Assembly (NCBI RefSeq): GCF_030936135.1
Contig: NC_082619.1
Coordinates: forward strand, 8,311,208 to 8,375,207
Source of the DNA: Gavia stellata
Lineage: Eukaryota; Chordata; Aves; Gaviiformes; Gaviidae
Direction of reading: 5' to 3'
DNA length: 64,000 bases
Both the position numbers and the translations under genes were made by a program. Below the pieces are notes generated by a model. That model searched no databases. It was given only the letters and a program-made list of their open reading frames with translations, and was not told where the DNA came from. Position 1 is the first letter of the stretch; every line of letters begins with the position of its first letter. Of this stretch, positions 21,036-30,797 are shown one piece after another.

Positions 21036-21676
21036 GTGTACCCAGGTGGCCAAGAAGGCCAACGCCATCCTGGCCTGTATCAGAAATAGTGTGGGCAGCG
21101 GGAGTAGGGAGGTGATAGTGCCCCTGTACTCAGCGCTGGTGAGGCTGCACCTCAAATCCTGTGTTCAGTTTTGGGCCCCTCACTACAAGAAGGACATTGA
21201 GGTGCTGGAGCGTGTCCAGAGAAGGGTGGCAAAGCTGGTGAGGGGTCTGGAGCACAAGTCTGATGAGGAGCGGCTGAGGGAGCTGGGGTTGTTTAGCCTG
21301 GAGAAGAGGAGGCTGAGGGGAGACCTCATCGCTCTCTACAACTACCTGAAAGGGGGTTGTGGTGAGGTGGGTGTTGGTCTCTTCTCCCAAGTGGCTAGTG
21401 ACAGGACAAGAGGAAATGGCCTCAAGTTGCACCAGGGGAGGTTTAGGCTGGATATTAGGAACAATTTATTTACTGAGAGAGTGGTGAGACACTGGAATAA
21501 GTTGCCCAGGGAAGTGGTGGAGTCACCATCACTGGAGGTGTTCAAGGAACGCGTGGATGAGGCATTTTGGGACATGGTTTAGTGGGCATGGTGGTGTTGG
21601 GTTTGTGGTTGGACTTGATGATCTTACAGGTCTTTTCCAACCGTAGTGATTCTGTGGTTCTGTGATTCTGTGATTC
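21036..21676 (+). mobile_element. CR1 LINE 3' fragment with ~178-codon open ORF2 end
   Basis: The longest unbroken CR1 ORF2 C-terminus in this part of the window (21046-21582: [20 protein letters not shown], then [20 protein letters not shown]). A 3' UTR follows, with the tail GATTCTGTGGTTCTGTGATT. It is 5'-truncated within the reverse transcriptase. The intact frame suggests a relatively young insertion. Confidence 0.95.
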
Positions 21677-22260
21677 AGAGAATAGCACAAACCTGAATGT
21701 GCAAGCTGGTCTGTCTAGACTCTCCTGTGGTTTGTGGGGAGGAGGAGGCATAGCCAGAACTCATTTTCTCTGTCCATGGAGACTTGGGCTGTGAGATGGG
21801 GTGAGTCACCATGGGCTCCAGGCTCTGTCTCCTGCAGGGAGAGGGGCCCCAAATCTCTCCACAACGAATGGGGGCCTGCCGTGTCAAGGGCTGATGGCAG
21901 TTGAGCTACTGAGATGTCTTTCTGGATGGGGTCCACCTCTCCTATCTGGGAGCTGCTCTTGCATGTCATGAGGTGTGGTCTCCTCTGCCTCTGTACCAGC
22001 TGGGAGGACAGGATAGGGTGGCCCTATGGATACAGATGTCTATTCTGCAGCTGCTAGGACTTGAGTGCAACCATCCTTCCCCGCGTCCTCCACCCACACC
22101 CCTGACAATGGGCTCTGAAGCTTTGTTTCAGCTCAGCCCTGGGCCTTCAGCCCCGGCCTGGGATGCTGTGGGAATGCTGGTCTCCAGCCCTGTGCATGGT
22201 CATGGGTTCCATTTGCGCACACTCTGACCTGCAGAGTAATTCCCAGCAAGACCTTGTGTT
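21677..22260. other. no gene recognised
   Basis: Non-coding, with no recognised repeat. It lies between a CR1 tail and the leader of the gammaretrovirus-like provirus, where the missing 5' LTR would be expected. I see no copy of the 3' LTR here. Confidence 0.4.
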
Positions 22261-22268
22261 ACAGAATT

Positions 22269-22286
22269 TGGCGACCCAGATGGGAC
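22269..22286 (+). other. primer-binding-site-like sequence
   Basis: An 18-bp stretch starting TGGCGACCC and ending GGGAC has the form of a retroviral primer-binding site (TGG start, complementary to a tRNA 3' CCA end; tRNA-Arg is a guess). It sits about 510 bp before the gag start, a plausible leader length. The sequence just upstream does not match the 3' LTR, which weakens the call. Confidence 0.4.
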
Positions 22287-22798
22287 AAGCTCTCCGGAGT
22301 CTCGACAGACCAGAGGAATCATGAGGAATCCAGTGTGCAGTGGAGTATTTTCGGGGAGGCCCTCTGATTCCCTGGTTGGGTGAGTTTCCACAATGGCTAT
22401 CTGGGACGTTAACGACATTGGTCATAAGCATTGGTATTGGTATTGGTCGCTTACAAATAAGTTCTGTCTGAATTAAATGTGCGTTGTTGAGCTATTGGTA
22501 TTGGAAGTGCACTATTGTGTAATCCGTACGCTACTATGGGGATGCCCAGAGTCTGGATTTTGGTTTGGTTTGGGTACACGTACATGGTAACTTTGTATAA
22601 TCCTAGGAAATATTTACCTTGTGTAAGGTCGCATTGGGAAAGCTGCGCATCAAGGAATATTTCACCCTATATAAGGCGCTAAAGGGTAGTGCATTAGGGA
22701 TAAGTTTGTTTCCACACTCTGGTCTGGTTTCTGGTTTATTGAGCATACACAATATTAAAAATTAGTGTGGAAACACTGGTTTCATTTTCAGTACCGAC

Positions 22799-23231
22799 AT
22801 GGGTTTAACTGCTTCTCAGGAAACACCCACTTGTCCCCCTCTAGGGTGCATCCTCAAATATTGGAATAAATTTGGAGGGGATCCCCATGACTAAGGATAA
22901 ATTGAAAAGATATTGTGATCAATGGTGGCCACAATATCAATTGGAAGATGATGAAAAATGGCCTAAAAATGGATCTTTAACCTATAATACAATGTTGCAA
23001 TTAATGTTGTTTTGTAGACGCAAAGGAAAGTGGGATGAGATGCTGTACGTGAATTTGTTCTTTGCATTATGGGATAATTTTGATACACGTAAGGATTGTG
23101 GCTTAATTGCAAGTGGAAGTGTTGTATTGGTACTAGAGGCAGAAAATAAGAAATCCACTAAGTATTGTTGTTCGGCATGTAGCATCGGCAAGGGATGCAA
23201 CAAATATAAAGAGAAATTGGAAAGAACTTGA
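22799..23231 (+). pseudogene. gag matrix remnant with frameshift
   Basis: The frame starts at an ATG (22799) followed by a Gly-Leu-Thr start of the type that is myristoylated in retroviral matrix proteins. It shifts frame near 22,885 and continues in another frame from 22872 to 23231 with the tryptophan- and lysine-rich character of a gammaretroviral matrix domain (CDQWWPQY). The rest of gag is absent; pol text begins immediately afterwards. Confidence 0.65.
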
Positions 23232-23524
23232 AAGTTAATATATATATGGGCTCTAAATATGCTTTTGGCGTTGTCCATGCTCATGGAGCTATTTGGAAAG
23301 AATGGGGATTACTGAATTCACAGGGAAGCAGTATAAAATATGGACAAGAAATTCTAAAATTATTACAGGCAGTCTTAGAACCACAAGAAGTAGCAATAAT
23401 CCATTGCAAAGCCCACCAAAAAGGACAAGGAGAAATAATTACAGGAAACAGAAGAGCTGATTTAACAGCAAAGAAAGCTGCCCTACGTGGAGGTGTAATT
23501 GGAGCTTTAATACCTAAAAGATAA
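23228..23524 (+). pseudogene. pol remnant: C-terminal RNase H
   Basis: 98 codons resembling the last part of a gammaretroviral RNase H, with SKYAFGVVHAHGAIW and the IIHCKAHQKG motif, then an Ala-rich end before integrase. Only the C-terminal part of the domain remains. The junction with gag at about 23,228 marks an internal deletion of several kilobases. Confidence 0.75.
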
Positions 23525-23559
23525 ATCGATATGAAAGCTCCGCAGAATTCTGAAAAAGA

Positions 23560-24710
23560 AGACCAATTAGCAGAAATGTTAGTGTTCAAAGAATTCAGAA
23601 GGATGGTGGGTAACTCTGAATCGGCAGGTCCTCACCACGACAAAAATGATGGAAACCCTTCCCAAGAAGTTACATGAAGAAACTCGTATGGGAGCAGATG
23701 CTATGATAAGCAGTGTTAAAAGATACGCTGTAGGACCAAAGATGCAAACAAATGCAGATGCAATAGTAAGAAGATACCAAACTTGTTGTGTAAATAATCC
23801 CAAAATACAAAGAAAACCTCCTGCAGGGGACATGAAAAGAGAAATAACCCCGGGGAAACACTGGCAAACAGGTTTCTCTGAGTTGCCAAAATATAAACAA
23901 CGGAAGTATCTACTAGTGTTAGTAGATACATTTTCAGGATGGCCAGAAGCTCTCCCTTGCCACACCAATCGGGCTAGAGAGCTTGTTAAAGCAGTATTAA
24001 AGGAAATAATCCCTAGATTTGGAATTCCTGAAGGGATATCTTCTGACAATGGGCCTCATTTAATTTCAGAAGTGGTTCAGGGAGTGTCAAAATTTCTCCA
24101 ATTTAAATGGGATTTACATACCCAATGAAGACCACAGTCTAGTGGGAAAGTAGGAAAAATGAACCAGACCCTTAAGACCCACATCACAAAATTATGTCAA
24201 GAAACTCAACTTAAGTGGGTGGATGTTTTACCAATTTCTTTAATGAGAATCAGAATTATCCCTTGAGCAAGGGAAGGAATAAGCCCTTTTGAAATATTAT
24301 ATGGAAAACCCTATCCGGTCAGAAGCACAGGTAACCGAAGTGACCAAATGCGTGTTATAGGGGAAGGAATGTTGAAAAATTATTTGCTGTCTCTGTCGCG
24401 CATTTTATCATCCTTACACAGGTACCTCGATCAACGAGCTCCTTTGCCCCTGGATTCGCCAGTACATTTTCAACCTGGAGACTTGGTTTATATTTGCACC
24501 TGGAAAGACGAGCCGCTGAAAGAGAAGTGGAAAGGACTCTATACAATCCTACTGACCACCTATACCTCTGTGAAGGCAGAAGGAATCAACTCCTGGATCC
24601 ACTACACGCGAGTCAAACCAACTCCTCTTCCAGAGCCTGAGGGCAAGTGGAGAGCCATTCTGGCCGGACACTTAAGAACTGTACTATTGCGTAATCGGGT
24701 TGCAAAATGA
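23560..24710 (+). pseudogene. pol remnant: integrase, inactivated
   Basis: The core domain shows the first two catalytic aspartates (VDTFSGWPEA and SSDNGPH). At the position of the catalytic glutamate the text reads SGKVGKMNQ, so the acid is lost. An in-frame stop at 24126-24128 splits the core, with another at about 24,264. The C-terminal domain resumes at 24348-24710 (PGDLVYICTWKDEPL, then a tryptophan-rich stretch). The protein cannot be functional. Confidence 0.8.
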
Positions 24711-24915
24711 AGTATTATTTGTTTCTGTTTCTTTTCCAGGTTGGAGGAAGATGGGATAGATCTGAGAATGTTTGGAAAAGCCTAGCCAGAAAGGTGGCCT
24801 AGCCAGAAAAGTGATAAATACCACCACCTTCTGTTTAGCTGGTGGAATCTCAGTAAAGGAAGATTGAGACTTATGGGAATTATAAAATATATCCAGAAGT
24901 CTCAAAGGGGGGAAA
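24708..24915 (+). pseudogene. env start stub and polypurine tract
   Basis: A short frame at 24708 with a hydrophobic signal-like start overlaps the end of integrase, as env does in gammaretroviruses. It stops after about 30 codons and the rest of env is missing. The polypurine tract AAAGGGGGGAAA (24904-24915) directly precedes the LTR. Confidence 0.6.
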
Positions 24916-25438
24916 TGTTATAGAACATCTTGAAACACAAGGTCAAAAATAAGTGAAAAAGAATGTAAAGAAGATACTTCATAATGAATGCAGCTGGTAT
25001 TTATACATATTAAGGATAAAAACTGTCTCCACTAACTAACAATAAGGATTAACACAAGGACGAATTCTAGGAAAATCGAATAGAGTGCCAAAATAGTGTC
25101 CTAAGGCTGACCTGCCTCATTATAATGTGAAAACCACACCTCCTAGCTAGAAAACACCCCCAACCCAAATAAGCCCCCTACTCTCTGGGCATGCGTAGTG
25201 AATTAAAAGAGAACTGTATCTTTAAGATGAAGGAAGAAAGCTACTAACCAACAGTTAGTTAAGGGGTGAGACCAGTAGGCGTAACTAACTTTGTTTTAAA
25301 TACCTGTCATGATTTGAACCCGGTGTGCATGCTAGGAGGAGAAATCCCCCATGCACCCAGCGCTGCAATAAACCAATGTCGGCTTTCTAAACTATCATTT
25401 GGTTTGGAGAGTTTTCTTGGATACGATTTTTGGTAACA
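24916..25438 (+). repeat. 3' LTR of the gammaretrovirus-like provirus
   Basis: 523 bp beginning TGTTA and ending TAACA, a perfect 5-bp inverted repeat with TG..CA ends. A TATA-like TTTTAAATACC lies at about 25,293, and a poly(A) signal AATAAA at 25367-25372 is followed by a TG-rich stretch. The 5' partner is not in the window, so its age cannot be judged from LTR divergence. Confidence 0.8.
25367..25372 (+). terminator. LTR poly(A) signal
   Basis: AATAAA about 66 bp before the LTR end, preceded by a TATA-like element ~70 bp upstream, the expected R-region arrangement. Confidence 0.6.
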
Positions 25439-26015
25439 CTTGGACCTTCCTGGCTGCTGTGGACCTGCCTGATGAGCACTGGACTCCCTTTGACCCTCAC
25501 TGGACCTGATCCTGGTCGGCTGACATCTGCTCCCAGCTTGACCTTGGTTCTGCCTCATCACCACAAAGTTGTACAGTGTCTGGACCCTCAGTTGACCATC
25601 TGCCATCTCCCGGCCTGCCTAGCTACCTCACTGGGGTAAAGTCAGACTGGGCCCTTGCTGCTGAGGTCCCTGCCACTCCAGCCACGTTATTGTCCTTGGC
25701 TCATCGGTCCCACCTCTTGGGGAGCAGTCAGCCCTTGCTGAGATCTGGCGTGATGCACTTTCATTTAAGAGTCATTTGGGGGAATAGAATTTCTCCCCCC
25801 CCCCGCCCGAGAAAACTTTTCCAGCCTTACAGCAGAGGGATCTTTCTTCAACCTCTCAGCTGGATGGTGCAGGGAGTAACTGTGACCATAGGGAACAAAC
25901 CATGCTTCACCCCAAGCTGTTGGACATGCTCCATTAATGCCACAGCACAAAAAAAGCAACTGGATTGGGCACTGGCTTTCCCCTCTGAAGAAACCCTGTT
26001 TCTCATCTTTCACTA
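25439..26015. other. no gene recognised
   Basis: Non-coding DNA after the LTR, with a C homopolymer at about 25,795-25,806. The phrase CAGACTGGGCCCT occurs here (about 25,647) and again near 26,334, so this may be an old unrecognised repeat. Confidence 0.35.
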
Positions 26016-26170
26016 CTCATCAAGCCGCCCAGCGAGGTTGTCCTTGGAGATATTCAAAACATGACTGGACACAGTCCTAGGCAACTGGCTTTAGGTGGCC
26101 CTGCAGGGGGGTTGGACAAGATGACCTCTGGAAATCCCTTCCAACCTCAACCATTTTCGGATTCTGTGAC
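26016..26170 (+). mobile_element. old CR1 3' fragment
   Basis: TTGTCCTTGGAGATATTCAA and GGACAAGATGACCTCTGGA to GATTCTGTGAC are typical of the CR1 3' end of an older subfamily. No coding content. Confidence 0.85.
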
Positions 26171-26754
26171 TGATTTTCAACAAAGTGAGTTGCTTGGTCT
26201 CCCTTAAGAGCTGACAAAAGGAAATTTATACCTCCAAGGTCTCACTTGCCTGAGCTGTAGGCAGTACCATCTACAGGAGATTAATGGAGCCATGAAAGTG
26301 TCCCTTTTACTTGTCTGCTGCCCAGTAGAGCCCAGACTGGGCCCTGACCCTAGTCCCAATCCATGGGGTCAGGCTGCCCTATACCTGACAATTTAGCCAT
26401 GCCCCATTGAGAAGGCCCAGCTGGGGGCTGCTCCTTGCTGAGGCATTGCTTTTCAGCTCCAGCTGTTGCCCTTGGTGTTTGGCTGTGCTATGTTGCAGGT
26501 ATGCCTGCACCCAGTCTTGTGCCTCCCTGACTTAGACCTTGTAACTGCCTTTGCCTAGAGGGTCACCATCTCCTCAAGATGCTCTCCTTGAAGTCAGAAC
26601 AGGGGCTCACCCATCATCCCATCCTGGATGTGGCCTGCAGACACCATCTCAGTGCTGCTGTAGTCTCCAGAAAGTGCCCTTCTTGGATGAGGAAAAGCTA
26701 AGAGGGAACCAGGGACTCTCAAAACTCATACAGTGGCAAGAGAAAGAAAGACTT
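26171..26754. other. no gene recognised
   Basis: Non-coding sequence between two CR1 fragments. The open frame beginning at 26551 runs into the inverted CR1 and is not credible as a gene. Confidence 0.4.
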
Positions 26755-26995
26755 GTAGAGCAGTCCTTCTTGGAGGGGGCCTATGGAGGTCACCTACCCC
26801 AACCTGCTATTGTAAGCACGGACAGAGATTATGTTGTCAACGGCCCTGTCAGGCTGAGTCTTGAGCATTTCCAACAATGGAGAGTCCAACATGTCTTTGG
26901 GCAACCTGTTCCAAAGTCTTACTGGCCTCAAAGCGTAGGGGTTTTATTTCTGCCTCCACTCCTATGCCCATGGAGCTCACCGCCTGGCATATCTG
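26755..26995 (-). mobile_element. old CR1 3' fragment
   Basis: The reverse complement contains the CR1 3' phrases for 'tggaacaggttgccca', 'gactctccattgt' and 'ggtgacctccataggc'. Diverged, without an open frame. Confidence 0.75.
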
Positions 26996-29617
26996 TAGAG
27001 TCCATGGAGAGAAATAAGCATTCCAGGGCATGAGTCACCCATCCAGATGTGAGTGTCTCCGTCAAGGGGAAGTGAATCATGGCCCCAACCACGCTGTGTT
27101 AGTTATTCACCCCTGTGTCCTCGGAGAGTCCCAAAATGTCCTGCTTGGCAGGTTCAGAGGGGTAGAATCAAGGTCTGATACCTCCCTTTTCAGTGCTTCA
27201 GGTTGTGTGAGATAACCCTGTCCTGCTCAAGGTATTTCCATGGGGATTCAGTGATGGGTCATGGTCCTTTGAAGACCTTGCACACTGCTGGGGTTGCCAC
27301 AAAGACAAATCCCTTATCTTGCTAGGGATGGGGAGAGGTTGGCTGCATGTGTTGGAGGTGACACTGCCAATGTTTGTCTCCTGCTGCCCGGCCTTCCTGG
27401 CTCACACCACTCACTGCAGCTGTAGCATCCCACTGGGGCAAACCTCGGGTTGTTGAGATGGGAAAGGTGGATGCCACAGCTCCAACTCCATCTGAGCATA
27501 CCTCCTCCACACAGAAGAGAGAGAGACCAAAACAGGGCTGCTAAAACAGGAGGGTCTATTCTCCAAACAACTTTAGCCTTTAGGATCTTCCAAAGTAGTA
27601 AGCTGTGCAGCCTACTGAGGGCTTCTTTGGAAACTGGATTAAATAGGAAGAGTGGCTCTGGCTGGAGGGTAAACACCATAAAAATGGCAGTCTATGCATA
27701 GAAGTGGGTTGGGGTAGCCTGGAAATTGGTTCCTGGGGAGGTTTCTGATGTCTTTGGGTATCTGAGGCTTCTGCACAGAGAACAAGAGACACCACATGGG
27801 GCTTCAGGGTGACTCTCCCCCATTGGCACTGGCAGAAGGAGGTCGAGAAGACACAGCCTGCAACAGCTGAAATGCACTGCTTTCTTCCATTGTGAAGCAA
27901 AGCATTGACAGGACAAGGAGGGCTCACATCCAGCTTGGGTGTGCACACCCTGTGCTTAGGTTTCAGTGGGAGACTCCTAAGGAAAGCTGGGATTCAAAAC
28001 TCTCGTCCTTAGCAGCTATAGCAAAAACATCTGTATACAGTGGGCCACCCTCTCCTGCCTTTCCATCTGGGACAGAGACAGAGGAGCTTCTTCTCCTAAG
28101 GTGCAAGTCAAAGCAGCTGGGAGGAGTCCCATTACAGGAGCAACCTTCCTTGGAGGACACAGGACTTCAAACTCAAAGTACATATCAAGTATGTATCAGT
28201 AAGTGAGCTCACTTCAACATGTCACAGCCCAGGCCCCGATTCCTCTGACACTGTCTAATACCATGTAAGCCAAGGGAAATCTTGCAGTCTGCACACCGGT
28301 GAGGTAAATCCCATTTCTCCCATCCTGCTGACTAAGCTGGGATGCCCTTGTTCATTGCCCTTCCTCAGCTGATATCTTCAAAAGAGCAGGCTGGAGGTCT
28401 ACTCTAGAGGTTTGGGGAACACTGTCTCTGCCTGGAGGTGATGGTGAGGTTTACAGCAGCTCAGAGCTGCCATCCCATCAGGGAGTCAATTATATTGTTT
28501 TCGCTATGTGTAATCCCTAGAAAGCTGAGAGGCAGAATAAAACCTTTGGGAGTTTGAATTCTGCTTTATACCCCAGGACACCGCACAGAGCAGAGGACAT
28601 TTGGGTGCTGCTGGAGACTCATTGCGGAGCTGCTGGGTGAAGGCTACAAGGGCAGAACAATGCCCGAGCCCTAGTTCAGAGTTTGGGCATGGACCAAAGG
28701 AAGGAAAGACCATGGTGGGGAAGAGGCAGACGATGAGACCCTGACCCTGGTCTTCACGCTCAAGCATCATCAGCACACAGGTCACCCCTTCAAGCTGGAG
28801 TGCAAGTTGATGGTGGAGGTGTTGGGAAAAGTTTGGGGGTTGTTGTTTACCCAGTGGGTCTTTGATGGTGGATTGCCCCTTCCTCCCTGCACAAAAATCA
28901 CCTTTTATCCCCAAAGAGTCTCAAATTAGTAGCTTTTAGGCATTCACTCATACAATGCCACTGCACAGTCTCTTGCATGTCTCAGCTTGTAATCCCTGAC
29001 CTGGGTTTTGCCGGGGGGGGGGGGGGTGGGGGGCGGGGGGCAGGAGAAAAGGGGAACTGTCTCTTGCTAAAATAAGAGTTGAGATATATCGCCCTGTGTA
29101 GTGCCAAACTTTTTTGGGGAGGGATGAGAAAGTGTGTTGTGCCTTGCATACTTTCACTTAGGAATCTTTCGGGGAAGGGGGAGATAACTCTTTTGCCTCT
29201 CTGAGGCATAGTTTTCCTGCCTTAGAGCAAACAGCTCTCTGCCCTTGAAAAGTTAGCTGGGTGCTCAGGGGATAACGTTGAAGACAGGAGACACAGTGCT
29301 CTCAGCCTGAGCAGAAGGACTTGCTCTGTGAATGCCAAAGTAGGAACTTGGCCTCTCAGCAACTATGTGAAGCAATTCATGGATATGGTCAGAAGCAGAC
29401 TCTCGTCTAGGAAAACCTGTTCTTCACCTTTCCTCAGTCAGGGAGCCCTTCACAGGACCATCTCAGTTGTCTGCTATAGCACAGAATCACTTCCTCTTCT
29501 CATTCAAAGTCCTTTTTAAAGGATCATTCAGACATTCTTTCTAAAGCAAATACAGATATGTTCTTTATTAAATGTCTCCCTCTTCAAAATGTGGCAAAAA
29601 AAGAAGACCAAACTGTG
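26996..29617. other. no gene recognised upstream of the second receptor
   Basis: About 2.6 kb of apparently single-copy DNA. The best frame is 28914-28504 on minus (136 codons); it matches no family I recognise. A G-rich block (29013-29041) is listed separately. Untranslated exons of the receptor may lie here but cannot be placed. Confidence 0.4.
29013..29041 (+). repeat. G homopolymer block, quadruplex-prone
   Basis: Fourteen G, one T, six G, one C, six G and a C: more than four G-runs in 29 bp, about 0.6 kb upstream of the receptor start. Confidence 0.8.
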
Positions 29618-30580
29618 ATGGTGATGGAGAAAGGAGGACAGGATAATGGGACATCACCACTGGGGTTCCTCCTGGTGGGAATGGGCAATGTTCCCACGCC
29701 CCAGACAACACTCTTCCTCCTCTCGCTCATCATCTACTTGGTGACTGTGGTTGGGAACATCCTCATCATTGTGCTGGTGGTGGCAGAGCAGCATCTGCAC
29801 ACCCCGATGTACTTCTTCCTGGGCAATCTCTCCTCCTTGGAGACCTTCTACAGCTCCACCATCCTGCCCCGGCTGCTGGCCAGCTTCCTGACTGGGGACA
29901 GGACCATCTCTGCTCACGGCTGTGTGACTCAATTCTATTTCTTTGCCGCTTTTGCAACTGCTGAGTGTTACCTGCTGGCAGCCATGTCCTACGATCGGTA
30001 CTTGGCCGTATGCCAGCCCCTGCTCTACGCAAGCCTCATGACCTGGAAGGTCTGCCTACAGCTGGTGGCTGGGTCTTGGCTACTGGGATTGCTGGTCTCC
30101 ACGGTACTTACTTCTCTCTTGCCTCAGCTACAGTTCTGCGGCCCCAGGATGATCAACCACTTCTTCTGTGATTTTACCCCGTTGCTGGAGCTTGCCTGCA
30201 GTGACACCAGCATGGCCGCACTTGTTGCTTTCATATTCGGTTTCCTGGATGTGGTCTTCCCCTTCCTGTTCACGCTGGCCTCCTACATGTGCATCATAGC
30301 TGCCATCCTGAGGATCCCATCCAACGTGGGCAGGCAGAAGGCCTTCTCTACCTGCTCCTCTCACCTCACCGTTGTCGCCGTTTTCTATGGCTCCCTCTTT
30401 GTTGTCTACGTCCTGCCCAGAACAGCCCCGCTGCGGCAGCTCAGCAAGGTGTTCTCCTTCTTCTACACCGTCCTCACGCCCCTGTTCAACCCCCTCATCT
30501 ACAGCCTGAGGAACAGAGAAGTCAGGGAGGCCCTGAGGAAAGGACTTAGGAAAGCCCTGGCCTCCACCCAGACTTTGTAG
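29618..30580 (+). CDS. olfactory receptor, class II, family 11-like
   Basis: An intact 320-codon odorant receptor (G-protein-coupled, seven transmembrane segments, expected in olfactory cilia). N-glycosylation NGT at residues 10-12; GN of TM1 at 46-47; PMYFFLGNLS at 63-72; a loop cysteine at 102; MSYDRYLAVC at 123-132; KAFSTCSSH in TM6; PLFNPLIYSLRN in TM7; tail ending STQTL. The loop text GPRMINHFFCDF and LACSD fits the OR11 group. I chose the ATG at 29618 (another follows at 29624) because it gives the usual OR length and N-terminus; the frame is open back to an ATG at 29558. The body is nearly identical to the inverted gene at 19.4-20.5 kb while the flanks are not. Single coding exon, as is normal for ORs. 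Confidence 0.92.
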   Translation: MVMEKGGQDNGTSPLGFLLVGMGNVPTPQTTLFLLSLIIYLVTVVGNILIIVLVVAEQHLHTPMYFFLGNLSSLETFYSSTILPRLLASFLTGDRTISAHGCVTQFYFFAAFATAECYLLAAMSYDRYLAVCQPLLYASLMTWKVCLQLVAGSWLLGLLVSTVLTSLLPQLQFCGPRMINHFFCDFTPLLELACSDTSMAALVAFIFGFLDVVFPFLFTLASYMCIIAAILRIPSNVGRQKAFSTCSSHLTVVAVFYGSLFVVYVLPRTAPLRQLSKVFSFFYTVLTPLFNPLIYSLRNREVREALRKGLRKALASTQTL

Positions 30581-30791
30581 TATGTATTAGACCATGGTGT
30601 AGAAATGGTGAACTGCTGAGGCCGAAGCGTGGCAAGGCGTACACTGCATACCAGGTATTCTCCAGGTCCACATGCCTTGTGGATGTGTGTGAGACACAAA
30701 GGATGATGGAGGATCCTGTTGCTTAGAGATCTTTTTTTCTTATTTATAAGACACTGTGGGAAAGTCCCTGCTTGTGTGTATCATGATCGTG

Positions 30792-30797
30792 AATAAA
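30792..30797 (+). terminator. poly(A) signal for the receptor at 29.6 kb
   Basis: AATAAA about 212 bp after the stop codon, followed within 30 bp by a T-rich stretch: a plausible 3' end for the receptor mRNA. Confidence 0.45.

Larger units (their letters stand above)
22261..25438 (+). mobile_element. gammaretrovirus-like endogenous provirus, internally deleted, 3' LTR only
   Basis: In order: a primer-binding-site-like sequence, ~510 bp of leader, a broken gag matrix region, the end of RNase H, integrase, a short env start, a polypurine tract and a 523-bp LTR. Most of gag, protease, reverse transcriptase and env are missing, and no 5' LTR is present. Frameshifts, an integrase stop and loss of a catalytic residue make it defective. 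Confidence 0.82.

Noticed and set aside
28504..28914. 136-codon minus frame upstream of the second receptor
   Set aside because: No recognisable family, no splice or promoter context, and length compatible with chance.
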